A DNA stretch of 64,000 bases from Polaribacter pectinis (GCF_014352875.1 NZ_CP060695.1:1643501-1707500), one strand, 5' to 3'; counted from the stretch's first letter, positions 32,805-42,705 are shown. The notes: generated by a model not told the origin, from the letters alone. A program made the numbers and translations.

Positions 32805-34201
32805 TATTTTAAAGGAATTTGAATGGTAAATGTGGTTCCAATATTTTCTTCACTCTCAACAAAAACATCACCTTTATGCGCTTTTATAATTTGATGTGTG
32901 TAATACAAACCAAGTCCTAATCCTTTAACATTGTGGACTTCCTTATTACCAACCCTGTAAAATTTATCAAACAAAAATTGTTGTTGTTTTTTTGGAATCC
33001 CAATTCCATTATCTTTAATTGAAATTGTAAAATTCTCTTTTGTTGTTGCTGAAATATGTATCTCTAAATCTTCTTTACCATATTTAACTGCGTTTTCTAA
33101 AATGTTTAAAACAGCAGTTGTAAAGTAAAATTTATCGATTAAAATTTCATTATTTACTGATATATTTTTGTTAAACTTTATACTTTTTGAATCTAACGAA
33201 AGCTGAAAATCATCAACAATCATATTCAAATAATCGTTTGTATTTACAACTTCTTTATTCAGTTTAATTTCTTGGTAACCTAAAGAATTATTCAATACTT
33301 GGTCTATCAATTTTTGCAAACGAATATTTTGTCTTTCAATAGTGTTTATAGTACTTTCAATAATAATTGGCTGTGTTTTTATTTCTTCTTTTTGAAGCAT
33401 TTTTGTTGCTAAAGTTAAAGTTGCCAAAGGTGTTTTTAATTCATGTGTAATATTGTTTACAAAATCGGTTTTAATGTCTGCAATTTTCTTTTGAGTAATT
33501 AAATTCTTTATAGAATAATACAGCAAACCAAAAACGAATAAAAAGATAAAAATAGACAGCGCAAGTAAACTCGTCATTCTACTTAGAACGATGTTTTCCC
33601 AACCATCAATATTCATTCTATCTTGAGTTTCGAATTGCAAATCGAATTTAATAGACGTTTCCTCTCCATTTATATTTCTTTGAAACTTATGGTCTGTCAT
33701 CCATAAAGAATTACTAACTCTATGGCCTTCTTCTTCAGTGAAATTTTCGCCTAATAGAAGAAAAGATGGTTTTGTTTTCGACTCGAAAATAGTATCATTT
33801 TTAACTCCAAGACTATCTAAAAGAATGATTGTTTTTACTTTTTTCTGAAATTTTAATTTGTAGCCAATGTTTTTTGTCGCAATTTCTTTTTGATATTTTT
33901 GAATATAATAAACATTTATTGAGTCTGTTTTACGATTGAGCTTTTCTAAAATTTGCTCTTTAGAAATCTTTTTTACATAATAATCTGCTACAAGGTTTAG
34001 AAAATGATTTTGCCAAATATCGTTTACAGAGTCTAAACTTGGCGATAAATCGTCTATACGAGAAATAGACTTTCTTGTGTCTGAAATAAAGACGTCTTTT
34101 TTTAATTTATAGGTATTATTAATTAAGTAACCTTGTACTAAAGAGAGTGCTAGTAAACCAAGAATTGAAGCAATTATAAGAAGTCTAATTTTTTTGAGCA
34201 T
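32804..34201 (-). CDS. Sensor histidine kinase of a two-component system
   Basis: A 465-residue kinase. The ATG at 34201 is preferred over the TTG at 34207. TM1 is near residues 5-25, a large periplasmic sensor of about 180 residues follows, and TM2 lies near residues 210-232 (SLLALSIFIFLFVFGLLYY). HisKA with FVNNITHELKTPLATLTLA (phospho-His) and HATPase_c with NILENAVKYG, DNGIGIP and GLGLGLY complete it. No HAMP domain is evident. It is upstream of and overlaps the response regulator. The ligand is not predictable. Confidence 0.93.
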   Translation of the reverse strand: MLKKIRLLIIASILGLLALSLVQGYLINNTYKLKKDVFISDTRKSISRIDDLSPSLDSVNDIWQNHFLNLVADYYVKKISKEQILEKLNRKTDSINVYYIQKYQKEIATKNIGYKLKFQKKVKTIILLDSLGVKNDTIFESKTKPSFLLLGENFTEEEGHRVSNSLWMTDHKFQRNINGEETSIKFDLQFETQDRMNIDGWENIVLSRMTSLLALSIFIFLFVFGLLYYSIKNLITQKKIADIKTDFVNNITHELKTPLATLTLATKMLQKEEIKTQPIIIESTINTIERQNIRLQKLIDQVLNNSLGYQEIKLNKEVVNTNDYLNMIVDDFQLSLDSKSIKFNKNISVNNEILIDKFYFTTAVLNILENAVKYGKEDLEIHISATTKENFTISIKDNGIGIPKKQQQFLFDKFYRVGNKEVHNVKGLGLGLYYTHQIIKAHKGDVFVESEENIGTTFTIQIPLK

Positions 34202-34300
34202 TTTCAAAAATAAGAATTCCTTTTTCTTTCTGATAAAAAAAGCGTTGTGTTAACCTTGCATTAACCTATTATTAAAAAGTTCTAGTTATAAGTAAGATAA

Positions 34301-35590
34301 CTATTTATCTGTTTTAGCAACAATGTTATTTGCTGTTATAACTTTAGACGCAAAATCAGAGTTATTATTATTTTTAAATAAATCAAAAGCTTTATTCAAA
34401 ACACCATCACTTAAGGTACTTTGCTGTGCAAGATTAAATTCTGGCACAAAATCCTCTCTTAAAGAACCATTTATATGGTATAATTTATCCGTAGAAATTC
34501 TGTAGCCTTTCTTTCTATTTTTAAATGAAAAATTAACTACTGAACCCGCTAATTTAGCCATTTCTGTACCTACTATTTTCCCTCTTTCCATTCCATCTAA
34601 ACCAATTGCCAAAGCTTCACCTGCATTACCTGTCCATCTTCCAACTAGAACTACTACTGGTTTTTTATATTGTGTTCCTCTTGGGCTCACATATTCTAAT
34701 CTACTTTTTATAATTTCTGGGTAATTACCATATTTTTCTTTAGAAATGTTTTTTTGATAAGGTAATTCTTTATGAATAAATCTACTTAAAATTGCTCTTG
34801 CAACATAACCATTTTCTCCATTTACAGTATTTCTTAAGTCTAAAATTAAACCTTTTGTGTTTAAAAGATTATTCAATTCATTATCAAATTGTCTTATTAA
34901 CTTTATGTTTCCTAAAGAGTTGTTTATTTTAATAATAGCAATTCCATTTTTCTTTTCAACGGATAAAAGCTTTTTATCTTCTTTTATCTTAATATTATCA
35001 ACATCTAAACTAATTTTTCTATCATCTGTTAATTTAAGAGTCAGTATTCTTTTTTCGTTTAATCTACCAGAAATAATTTTATTTGCAATCCATTCTCTAA
35101 CTTCTGGTAAATTTTTATTGGCACATTGTGTTGGAAAATTATCAATTACTTTATTAAACTCTTTACTATTGAAGTTTATAATCTCTGCGCCAACAATATT
35201 TTTACCAAAATCCTTTATCTGCGAATACCAAATATTCTGAACATAAAACTTACCTTCTTTTAATTTAATATAAAACGGAGAGTGTAAACGAAAAGATGAT
35301 TTTGTAGTTGTATTTAACTGTAAATTATTATCATAAAATTCGTTTAATAGATACTCGAAAAAAAGCACTCTTTCTTGATTCGTTTTAACTTTAGGAATAA
35401 TTTCAGAATATTTTTCCTTTACACAATCGAAATCTGTTTTTTTGTCTTCTAAATAAATATAGTTGTCAGATAAATCTTGAATAATTTTACCAAAATCTTG
35501 ACTCAATTTGTAAGTATCAACATTATTGTGCGTTTGCGCAAAATTTATACTGTATAAAAAAAGTAAAAGTGGAGTTAGTAAATTTTTCAT
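34301..35590 (-). CDS. S41 peptidase-like exported protein lacking the expected catalytic serine
   Basis: A 429-residue exported protein (signal MKNLLTPLLLFLYSINFAQ). The C-terminal half is an S41/CTPase core: KGLILDLRNTVNGENGYVAR (the LDLRxN strand) and VVVLVGRWTGNAGEALAIGL. Related proteins have GSxGE or SASE, with the nucleophile Ser, at this point; here Asn322 stands in that position (codon AAT at 34625-34627). A GTEMAKLAG loop follows. No PDZ domain is clear. Probably a pseudoenzyme or a binding protein, unless another Ser is used. Monocistronic. Confidence 0.8.
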   Translation of the reverse strand: MKNLLTPLLLFLYSINFAQTHNNVDTYKLSQDFGKIIQDLSDNYIYLEDKKTDFDCVKEKYSEIIPKVKTNQERVLFFEYLLNEFYDNNLQLNTTTKSSFRLHSPFYIKLKEGKFYVQNIWYSQIKDFGKNIVGAEIINFNSKEFNKVIDNFPTQCANKNLPEVREWIANKIISGRLNEKRILTLKLTDDRKISLDVDNIKIKEDKKLLSVEKKNGIAIIKINNSLGNIKLIRQFDNELNNLLNTKGLILDLRNTVNGENGYVARAILSRFIHKELPYQKNISKEKYGNYPEIIKSRLEYVSPRGTQYKKPVVVLVGRWTGNAGEALAIGLDGMERGKIVGTEMAKLAGSVVNFSFKNRKKGYRISTDKLYHINGSLREDFVPEFNLAQQSTLSDGVLNKAFDLFKNNNNSDFASKVITANNIVAKTDK

Positions 35591-36137
35591 TTTGTCGTTT
35601 TATAATTTTAGATCTTGTTTATAAAATTAGTTTTGAATACTAATCTTATATTATAAAGTTACTAATTTCGACAACATGATAATAATGCTTAAAAGACACT
35701 TATTAACAATTTGTTAATAAGTATGTTTTAGATTTGTTAATTAAGTGAATTTTTAAAATTGATATAATTTATAACTGATTGAAACCCGCTATTTAATCAG
35801 TCTTATTAAAAAAATGTTTATTGAAATGATAGATCCAACTCAAAAAAACCTATAGAACCTTTACCAAACAAAGAATAAAGCAATCCTAGAAATTTAAAAA
35901 GTGTTTTTAGAAAAAAAAAATTCTATTAAAATTGATTTTATAAACATCAATTTTATTTTTGAAAAACAACAAAAAAAATTGATTTTAAATGGATTAACTC
36001 CAACGTTATTAACAATTTAAAATATCAGTTTTAGAAAAATGATTCAATTTTTCATCACGAATTTTGAAAAGAAGAATCTACAAAGAGAGTTAAAAAATAA
36101 AAGAACAATAAAATTGTAGATTTGAAAAAACCTGATA
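35591..36137. other. 547-bp stretch without a convincing gene
   Basis: Very AT-rich. All frames are broken within a few dozen codons. The longest reading frame worth noting is a 26-codon one from 36039. It contains a 21-base palindrome at 35701-35721. It may hold regulatory sequence for the S41-like gene or the remains of a decayed gene; I see nothing more definite. Confidence 0.5.
35701..35721. promoter_or_regulatory. Perfect 21-nt palindrome (possible operator)
   Basis: TTATTAACAA, one central base, TTGTTAATAA. It lies about 110 bases upstream of the S41-like gene. No T-run follows, and the composition is AT-rich, so a chance palindrome is possible. Confidence 0.4.
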
Positions 36138-37043
36138 TTAAATAACCCAATCTTTAGGTTCAGCTAAAATTTTAAGAAGTCTCTCTTCTTCGGAATTTTC
36201 AGCTGGATGATGATCGTATTTCCATTGAACAATTGGTGGTAAACTCATTAGAATACTTTCTATTCTTCCGTTTGTTTTTAGACCAAATAAAGTTCCCCTA
36301 TCGTGCACTAAATTGAATTCTACATAACGACCTCTTCTTACTTCTTGCCAATCTTTTTGTTCTCTTGTAAACGAAATTTCTTTTCTTTTTTCTACAATTG
36401 GGACATAGCTTTCTAAAAAACTATTTCCAACTTCTGTTACAAAATTGAATCTATCTTCTATGGTAAAATCTTCAGTTTCTTTTAAATAATCGAAAAATAA
36501 ACCTCCAATTCCACGTGCTTCGTTTCTGTGTGAATTCCAAAAATAGTTATCGCAAGTTTCTTTAAATCTCGGGTAAAATTCAGCATTATGCTTGTCACAA
36601 GCTGTTTTACAAACCGTATGAAAATGCGTTGCATCTTCATCAAATAAATAATAAGGTGTTAAATCTTGTCCACCACCAAACCATTGGGTTACAATTTCTC
36701 CTGCTGAATTATACATTTCGAAATAACGCCAATTTGCGTGTACAGTTGGTACAAAAGGATTTATTGGATGCAAAACCAAACTCAATCCACAAGCGAAAAA
36801 ATTACCTTCTTCTACTCCGAATTGTTTTCTTAATGCTTCTGGTAATTCACCAAATACTTTGGAAATATTTACGCCTCCTTTTTCGAAAATTGCACCATTT
36901 TCTATGACACGAGTTCTACCTCCACCACCTTCTGCTCTTTTCCAATTATCTTCTTGGAATTTAGCTTTTCCATCTATTGCTTCTAATTTTGAAGTAATTT
37001 TATCTTGTAGATTTTCTATGTAGGCGAAAAATTTATCTTTCAT
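36138..37043 (-). CDS. hemF: Oxygen-dependent coproporphyrinogen III oxidase
   Basis: A 301-residue enzyme that decarboxylates coproporphyrinogen III to protoporphyrinogen IX using O2. Motifs: WKRAEGGGGRTRVIENG, HPINPFVPTVHANWRYFE, GGGQDLTPYY, HRNEARGIGGLFFDYL, and RRGRYVEFNLVHDRGTLFGL, all of the HemF family. Length is normal. It is the distal gene of the minus-strand haem cluster, separated from hemE by a short repeat (37065-37142). Use of HemF instead of HemN points to aerobic haem synthesis. Confidence 0.97.
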   Translation of the reverse strand: MKDKFFAYIENLQDKITSKLEAIDGKAKFQEDNWKRAEGGGGRTRVIENGAIFEKGGVNISKVFGELPEALRKQFGVEEGNFFACGLSLVLHPINPFVPTVHANWRYFEMYNSAGEIVTQWFGGGQDLTPYYLFDEDATHFHTVCKTACDKHNAEFYPRFKETCDNYFWNSHRNEARGIGGLFFDYLKETEDFTIEDRFNFVTEVGNSFLESYVPIVEKRKEISFTREQKDWQEVRRGRYVEFNLVHDRGTLFGLKTNGRIESILMSLPPIVQWKYDHHPAENSEEERLLKILAEPKDWVI

Positions 37044-37064
37044 AACTTTTGCTTCTAAACAGGT

Positions 37065-37142
37065 GCGTTAGCGATTGAAATGGCATCCTTTTGCTTTTTC
37101 AGCAAAAGATATAATGGAAAGCGCGACCTTTAGGTAACGCCC
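37065..37142. repeat. Dispersed intergenic repeat between hemE and hemF
   Basis: GCGTTA at one end and TAACGC at the other form a 6-bp terminal inverted repeat. Inside, TTTTGCT-TTTTC-AGCAAAA makes a 7-bp hairpin. Local GC is clearly above the surroundings. It matches the style of short dispersed repeats seen between genes in Flavobacteriaceae (recollection, not a database result). No coding potential. Confidence 0.7.
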
Positions 37143-37156
37143 AAAATACAATTATT

Positions 37157-38185
37157 TTAATTTGCTTTATACTCTTTTACAGCATCTATAAACGCTTTTG
37201 CATTGTCTAAAGGAATGTTTGGTAAAATTCCATGACCAAGGTTTACAATGTATTTATCTTTGCCAAATTCGTTAATCATTTGAGTGACCATTTTCTTGAT
37301 TTCTGATGGTGGAGAAAATAATCTTGTCGGGTCGAAATTACCTTGTAAAGTAATATTTCCACCTGATAAATAACGTGCATTTCTTGCGGAACACGTCCAA
37401 TCTACACCCAAAGCAGACGCTCCTGATTTCGCCATTTTATCTAACGCAAACCAACAACCTTTACCGAAAGCAATTACCGGAATTTCATCTTTTAAAGCAT
37501 CTATTATTTGCTGAATATATTGCCAAGAAAACTCTTGATAATCTACTGGAGACAACATTCCTCCCCAAGAATCGAAAACCTGAACTGCATTTACGCCAGC
37601 CTCAACTTTTGCTTTTAAATACGCAATTGTAGTGTCAGTAATTTTCTGTAATAAACTATGTGCAACCACAGGATTTGTAAAACATAATTCCTTCGCTTTA
37701 TCGAAGTTTTTAGAACCCTGACCTTGCACACAATAACATAAAATTGTCCAAGGAGAACCTGCAAAACCAATTAATGGAACTTCGTCATTCAGTTTTTCTT
37801 TGGTTGCTTTAATAGCATCCATAACATACCCTAAAGTGTCTTGAATATCTGGTACAATTACTGAATCTAAATCTTTTTGAGTACGAATTGGATTTGGTAA
37901 ATATGGTCCAAAATTAGGTTTCATTTCCACATGAATATTCATGGCTTGTGGAATTACCAAAATATCTGAAAACAAAATTGCAGCGTCCATTCCATATCTT
38001 CTGATTGGCTGCACCGTAATTTCTGATGCTAATTCTGGAGTTTGACAACGTGTAAAGAAATCGTATTTCTTTTTAATTTCTTGAAATTCTGGTAAATATC
38101 TTCCTGCTTGACGCATCATCCAAACTGGTGGTCTGTCTACAGTTTCTCCTTTTAATGCTCTTAAAAATAAGTCGTTTTTAATCAT
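37157..38185 (-). CDS. hemE: Uroporphyrinogen decarboxylase
   Basis: A 342-residue enzyme converting uroporphyrinogen III to coproporphyrinogen III. Signature [17 protein letters not shown] near residues 18-34, [20 protein letters not shown] and NLGHGILP are all present, so it appears intact. It sits six bases from the PrcB-like gene and is followed by an intergenic repeat before hemF. Cytoplasmic. Confidence 0.97.
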   Translation of the reverse strand: MIKNDLFLRALKGETVDRPPVWMMRQAGRYLPEFQEIKKKYDFFTRCQTPELASEITVQPIRRYGMDAAILFSDILVIPQAMNIHVEMKPNFGPYLPNPIRTQKDLDSVIVPDIQDTLGYVMDAIKATKEKLNDEVPLIGFAGSPWTILCYCVQGQGSKNFDKAKELCFTNPVVAHSLLQKITDTTIAYLKAKVEAGVNAVQVFDSWGGMLSPVDYQEFSWQYIQQIIDALKDEIPVIAFGKGCWFALDKMAKSGASALGVDWTCSARNARYLSGGNITLQGNFDPTRLFSPPSEIKKMVTQMINEFGKDKYIVNLGHGILPNIPLDNAKAFIDAVKEYKAN

Positions 38186-38190
38186 AACTT

Positions 38191-38637
38191 TTATAGCTCT
38201 AGAAATTTTATCTTCTTATTTGTTTTTTTAATTTTTATGATATGATACGATTGCATTATTGCTGTTACAACCATATCAGTGGGTTTTGGCCCAGTTGTTT
38301 TAACCTTAATTATAGTTTGGTCTTCTTCATTAACTACATCTGTAACCTCAACAGAAAAACCACCTGTATTTCTAACTTTATCTATTACTACAATTACCTT
38401 TTCTTTATTGAAATCAATTGCGTTTTCGAAAGTTTTAGATACTTTGTTTGTTTTATCAACTTTAGTAAGAAAAACCTTCCAGTCCTCTTTAGAGGATATA
38501 ATGATATTCTCTTTTTTAAAACCTTCTTCTCCTGCTCCAAATAAATTTCCTTTAGAAATGGGAGTAAAACCTCCTTCGCCATTATTAGGGCAACCAACTA
38601 ATAGTAAAGTAAAAATAATTGTAATGAATGTTTTCAT
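38191..38637 (-). CDS. PrcB-like lipoprotein in the haem cluster
   Basis: A 148-residue lipoprotein ([16 protein letters not shown], lipobox Cys16). The body ([63 protein letters not shown] end) has the pattern of the C-terminal domain of PrcB, a subunit of a bacterial surface protease complex. It lies between hemL (3 bases) and hemE (6 bases) with tight spacing, so it is in the operon. A link between haem synthesis and this lipoprotein is not established; the domain call is moderately sure. Confidence 0.72.
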   Translation of the reverse strand: MKTFITIIFTLLLVGCPNNGEGGFTPISKGNLFGAGEEGFKKENIIISSKEDWKVFLTKVDKTNKVSKTFENAIDFNKEKVIVVIDKVRNTGGFSVEVTDVVNEEDQTIIKVKTTGPKPTDMVVTAIMQSYHIIKIKKTNKKIKFLEL

Positions 38638-38640
38638 TTT

Positions 38641-39930
38641 TTACATTTTTGAAACCGCCAACATTGCTTTATCAACAGCATTTGCAATTTTCTTAATATC
38701 CTTATCACTTAAAGCTGATGATAAAAACCAAGCTTCAAACTGACTTGGAGGTAAAAACACACCATTTCTTATCATTTCCCAAAAGAAAACTGCGAACTTC
38801 TCTGTATCTGAAGTTTGTGCTTTTTCAAAGTTGGTTACTTCAATATTTGTAAAGAAAGGATTTAACATAGAACCATATCTATTAACCACTAAATCTACAT
38901 TATATTTTTTAGCTGTTTCTAATAAAATGACTTCTAAAATACTTCCAGTTTCTTCGAACTTTTTATACGGATTTTGTTTTTTCAATTCTGTTAAAGTTGC
39001 GATTCCTCCTGCCATTGCAATTGGATTTCCACTCAACGTTCCTGCTTGATACATGCCTCCTAAAGGTGCAACTTCTTGCATAATTTCTTCTCTTGCGCCA
39101 TAAGCTCCCACTGGAAAACCTCCACCAATTACTTTTCCTAAACAGGTAATATCTGCTGTAACTCCTAACAATTCTTGCGCTCCACCAAATTTAGAACGAA
39201 AACCTGTCATTACTTCATCAGCAATTAACAAGGCGTTTTTAGATTCTAAATATTTTTTTAGTTCTACTAAAAATCCGTTTTGTGGAATGGCAACACCCAT
39301 ATTTCCACAAATTGGTTCGATAATTACACCTGCAATATCATCATGTTTTTCGAAATGTGCTTTTACACTTTCTAAATTATTGTATTCTGCAATTAACGTA
39401 TTTTTTACTGCGCCTTCTGGAACTCCTTTACTTCCTGGCATGCTTAAAGTTGCCAAACCAGAACCTGCTGCTACTAATAAAGAATCTTGATGCCCATGAT
39501 AACAACCAGAAAACTTAATGATTTTATCTTTTCCTGTAAATGCTCTTGCCAAACGAACTGCACTTAAAACAGCTTCTGTTCCTGAATTTACAAAACGCAC
39601 TTTATCCATTCCTGGAAAAGCATCGCAAACTATTTTTGCTAACTTAATTTCTGCTTCTGTAGATGCTCCAAAAGAATAACCATTTTTTAATGCTTTATCT
39701 ACTCCTTTTTGTACTTTTTTATGACGATGACCTAAAATCATTGGGCCATAAGAAAGTACTAAATCTACATATTCATTTCCATCTACATCTGTAATTTTAG
39801 TTCCTTTTGCTTTTTTAATAAACAACGGATTTCCACCAACTGAAGAAAAAGCTCTTACTGGAGAATTTACTGCTCCAACCAAGTTTTTTAAACCTTTTTT
39901 ATATAATTTTTCTGATTTTTTGAATTTCAT
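38641..39930 (-). CDS. hemL: Glutamate-1-semialdehyde 2,1-aminomutase
   Basis: A 429-residue pyridoxal-phosphate enzyme making 5-aminolevulinate from glutamate-1-semialdehyde. Motifs: FVNSGTEAVLSAVRLARAFT, GCYHGHQDSLL, LLIADEVMTGFR and the PLP-lysine in CLGKVIGGGFPVGAYG. Length is normal. It pairs with HemA in the C5 pathway. It is separated from hemB by a repeat at 39951-40001. Confidence 0.97.
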   Translation of the reverse strand: MKFKKSEKLYKKGLKNLVGAVNSPVRAFSSVGGNPLFIKKAKGTKITDVDGNEYVDLVLSYGPMILGHRHKKVQKGVDKALKNGYSFGASTEAEIKLAKIVCDAFPGMDKVRFVNSGTEAVLSAVRLARAFTGKDKIIKFSGCYHGHQDSLLVAAGSGLATLSMPGSKGVPEGAVKNTLIAEYNNLESVKAHFEKHDDIAGVIIEPICGNMGVAIPQNGFLVELKKYLESKNALLIADEVMTGFRSKFGGAQELLGVTADITCLGKVIGGGFPVGAYGAREEIMQEVAPLGGMYQAGTLSGNPIAMAGGIATLTELKKQNPYKKFEETGSILEVILLETAKKYNVDLVVNRYGSMLNPFFTNIEVTNFEKAQTSDTEKFAVFFWEMIRNGVFLPPSQFEAWFLSSALSDKDIKKIANAVDKAMLAVSKM

Positions 39931-39950
39931 TTTGTTGCTTTTTTTTGTCT

Positions 39951-40001
39951 GGTCGAGCGCAGTCGAGACCTAATAAGACCTCTCGACTGCACTCGAGGAG
40001 A
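39951..40001. repeat. Intergenic palindromic repeat between hemL and hemB
   Basis: GGTCGAGCGCAGTCGAGACC, six bases, then GACCTCTCGACTGCACTCGA. The two halves are inverted copies of a GTCGAG-C-AGTCGAG unit and are GC-rich compared with the surroundings. REP-like; non-coding. Confidence 0.75.
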
Positions 40002-40011
40002 CATTCTAACT

Positions 40012-40974
40012 TTATTTCAATAAAACTTTTGCGGCTTCCTTCGCAAAATAAGTAATAATAATATCTGCTCCTGCTCTTTTCATTGAAAGTAAACTTTCCA
40101 TCATTACTTTTTCGCCATCAATCCAACCTTTTTCTGCAGCAGCTTTTACCATTGCATATTCTCCACTTACATTATAACAAGCAATTGGTCTGTCGAAATT
40201 ATTTTTTAAATCGCGAATAATATCTAAATAAGACAATGCTGGTTTCACCATTAAAATATCTGCTCCTTCTTGATCGTCGAAAGTTGCTTCACGCATTCCT
40301 TCATCTCTGTTTGATGGATCCATTTGATACGTTCTTCTATCTCCAAATGTTGGTGCAGAATCTGCTGCATCTCTAAATGGTCCATAAAATGCAGATGCAT
40401 ATTTTACAGAATACGCCATAATTGGCAAGTTTGGAAAACCTGAATTATCTAAAGACTGACGAACCATATCAATAGTTCCATCCATCATTCCTGAAGGTGC
40501 AACCATATCTACACCTGCTTTTGCGTGCGAAATTACTTGTTTTGCTAAATTGACTAAAGTTGCGTCATTATCCACATCATTATCGTGGATAATTCCACAA
40601 TGTCCGTGAGAAGTATATTCGCAAAAACAAACGTCTGTAATTACATATAAACTCGGATAATTTTTCTTAATAAAACGAACTGCTTGCTGCATAATTCCGT
40701 TATCATTCCAAGTTTCTGTTCCTTCTTCGTCTTTGTTTGATGGTATTCCGAATAGTAGAACTGCAGGAATATTTAGTTCAACAACCTCGTCTAATTCTTT
40801 AGAAATTGTATCTAAAGACCAACGTTTTATTCCTGGCATAGAAACAATTTCTGTTTCTATATTTTCGCCTTCCTCAATAAAAAGTGGGTAAATAAAATCG
40901 TCTACAGAAAGTTTAGTTTCTTTGACTAATCTTCTAATTCCTTCTGTTTTTCTTAATCTTCTTGTTCTAAACAT
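40012..40974 (-). CDS. hemB: Porphobilinogen synthase (delta-aminolevulinic acid dehydratase)
   Basis: A 320-residue enzyme condensing two 5-aminolevulinates to porphobilinogen. Key stretches: the metal-site region [15 protein letters not shown] (Cys-rich, zinc type), [25 protein letters not shown] (Schiff-base Lys) and [11 protein letters not shown] (second active-site Lys). Length is normal. Located between two intergenic repeats in the hem cluster. Confidence 0.97.
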   Translation of the reverse strand: MFRTRRLRKTEGIRRLVKETKLSVDDFIYPLFIEEGENIETEIVSMPGIKRWSLDTISKELDEVVELNIPAVLLFGIPSNKDEEGTETWNDNGIMQQAVRFIKKNYPSLYVITDVCFCEYTSHGHCGIIHDNDVDNDATLVNLAKQVISHAKAGVDMVAPSGMMDGTIDMVRQSLDNSGFPNLPIMAYSVKYASAFYGPFRDAADSAPTFGDRRTYQMDPSNRDEGMREATFDDQEGADILMVKPALSYLDIIRDLKNNFDRPIACYNVSGEYAMVKAAAEKGWIDGEKVMMESLLSMKRAGADIIITYFAKEAAKVLLK

Positions 40975-40976
40975 AT

Positions 40977-41106
40977 GGCCCCTGTTTCCCCAAAGGGGAG
41001 CACAATGAAAATTGTGCGGTTAATAATTTGTTTTCACAATAGAGAAACTCTCTCTTGTTATTTTACACATAAACTTACTCATTTCTTCCCTTTGGAAAGG
41101 TTAGGA
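40977..41106. repeat. 130-bp intergenic repeat between hemB and hemCD
   Basis: GC-richer than the surroundings. CCCCTGTTTCCCCAAAGGGG near 40980-41000 and CCCTTTGGAAAGG near 41090-41102 lie at the two ends. Two hairpins (GCACAATgaaaATTGTGC at about 41010-41027 and a GAGAAACTCTCTC stretch) lie between. No reading frame. It resembles the dispersed non-coding repeats of Flavobacteriaceae. Confidence 0.65.
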
Positions 41107-41112
41107 CTTGCT

Positions 41113-42705
41113 TTAGTTAGAAAAATGTGTATTTACTAATTCTAAAACACTTTCCACATCTGGCATATTTGCAACTTGAACATTTTGGAAATGTTTTCTT
41201 GCTTCAACAGCTGTAGTTTCTCCAATACAAAAAGCAACTTTATCTGTATTATTTTCTTCTAAATAACTTTCGATTCCTGATGGACTATAAAATAAAACCC
41301 CAGCAACATCATCTGCAATTTTTACTGGACTTAACATTGTTTTGTACGCTTCTACCTCATTCACTACAATATCATGCGCTTGTAAATACGTTGGTAAAAC
41401 ATCTAATCTTAAGTCACTACAGAAATAAGAAACTTCTTTAATTTCAGTTTCTTTAGCTATATATTCAGCTAATTTTAAAGCATTTTTTGCAACATGTGTT
41501 ACTTTTCCAATTCTTCTTTCAATTAACTTTTTTGTTCTTCTACCAACGCAGAAAATATTCTTAAAATTAATTTCGTCTTTTGTGAAAGAATTTAAAATTG
41601 CTTCTGCTCCATTCTGACTTGTAATTACAACATTTTCATGCGTTTTTTTCATCACTTTTGCAGGGATTCTATTAAATCGAATCTTAATAAAATCGCTATC
41701 TTCTATACCAATAGCACTTGGTAATGTTTTCTTCTGAATTTCAGATAATTTCTTTGTAGAATATACTTTATTTTCGATTAAAGACTCTCCTTCAATATCT
41801 TCTAAAATAAGTTCTTTACCACCTCTATTTATAATGTAATCTGCACAATCTTTTGCTAAAAATTTATGACTTCCTAATTTTGCAGTTTTATTAACTGTCA
41901 GTTTTTTAGAACCGTCTTTTTTTAACAAAACACCTTTAAAATTTATTTCTTCAGTTCTTGCATCTACATAGGCTAAAGCTCCAATTGGTGCTGTACAACC
42001 ACCTTCTAACAATCTTAAAAACTCACGCTCAATACCAACACAAACTTTAGTTTGGTGGTCATTTAATTGTTCACAAGCATCTAAAACGTAATCGTCGTTT
42101 TCTAAAGCTGCAATCATAACTGTACCTTGACCTGGTGCAGAGATCATCCAAGATAAATCTACTGAAGTTTCTGGTCTAATTTTTAATCTTTCTAAACCTG
42201 CAGCTGCAAATACTGCTCCGTTCCAAGTTTCGCTATCTTCTAATTTTTGCAAACGCGTATTTACGTTTCCTCTTAAATCTTCCACTTTATGGGTTGGATA
42301 ACGATTTAACCACATTGCTTTTCTTCTTAAACTTCCAGTGGCAATAATACCATTTGGTTGTCCAAAAAATTCTTCAGTGTCTTTTAAAACTAAAATATCG
42401 TTGTAATTTCCTCTTTTTAAAACTGCAGCTTGTACAATTCCTTCTGGCAAAGCTGTTGGCACATCTTTTAAAGAATGTACAGCAATATCAATATCGCCAT
42501 TTAACATTGCAATATCTAAATTTTTAGTAAAAACACCAGTAATTCCTAATTCATACAAAGGTTTATCTAAAACGATATCACCCATAGATTTTATAGGAAC
42601 AATTACAGTTTCGTAGCCTAATTCTGTTAACTCTTTGCGTACTTTATCAGCTTGCCAAAGCGCTAATTTGCTATCGCGAGTTCCTATTCTAATTACTTTT
42701 TGCAT
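41113..42705 (-). CDS. hemC: Fused hydroxymethylbilane synthase / uroporphyrinogen-III synthase
   Basis: A 530-residue fusion. Residues 1 to about 305 are HemC: RIGTRDSKLALWQADKV, the dipyrromethane cofactor Cys in LLEGGCTAPIGA, and GSLRRKAMWLNRYPTHK. Residues about 315-530 are a HemD-like domain (VVITSQNGAEAILNSFTKDE, FCVGRRTKKLI, VLFYSPSGIESYLEE, FCIGETTAVEARK). HemC chains are normally about 310 residues, so HemC and HemD activities are joined in one polypeptide, as seen in other Flavobacteriaceae. HemC builds the linear tetrapyrrole; HemD cyclises it to uroporphyrinogen III. Confidence 0.93.
   Translation of the reverse strand: MQKVIRIGTRDSKLALWQADKVRKELTELGYETVIVPIKSMGDIVLDKPLYELGITGVFTKNLDIAMLNGDIDIAVHSLKDVPTALPEGIVQAAVLKRGNYNDILVLKDTEEFFGQPNGIIATGSLRRKAMWLNRYPTHKVEDLRGNVNTRLQKLEDSETWNGAVFAAAGLERLKIRPETSVDLSWMISAPGQGTVMIAALENDDYVLDACEQLNDHQTKVCVGIEREFLRLLEGGCTAPIGALAYVDARTEEINFKGVLLKKDGSKKLTVNKTAKLGSHKFLAKDCADYIINRGGKELILEDIEGESLIENKVYSTKKLSEIQKKTLPSAIGIEDSDFIKIRFNRIPAKVMKKTHENVVITSQNGAEAILNSFTKDEINFKNIFCVGRRTKKLIERRIGKVTHVAKNALKLAEYIAKETEIKEVSYFCSDLRLDVLPTYLQAHDIVVNEVEAYKTMLSPVKIADDVAGVLFYSPSGIESYLEENNTDKVAFCIGETTAVEARKHFQNVQVANMPDVESVLELVNTHFSN

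Noticed and set aside
36629..36907. Plus-strand frame inside hemF
   Set aside because: Leu-rich shadow frame; hemF is intact on the minus strand.
38279..38743. Plus-strand frame spanning the PrcB-like gene and the end of hemL
   Set aside because: It runs across two well-supported minus-strand genes and has no domain.
41113..42705. The hemCD fusion as an assembly join of two genes
   Set aside because: The frame is continuous through the linker without a stop or shift, and such fusions are known in this family, so it is taken as real.
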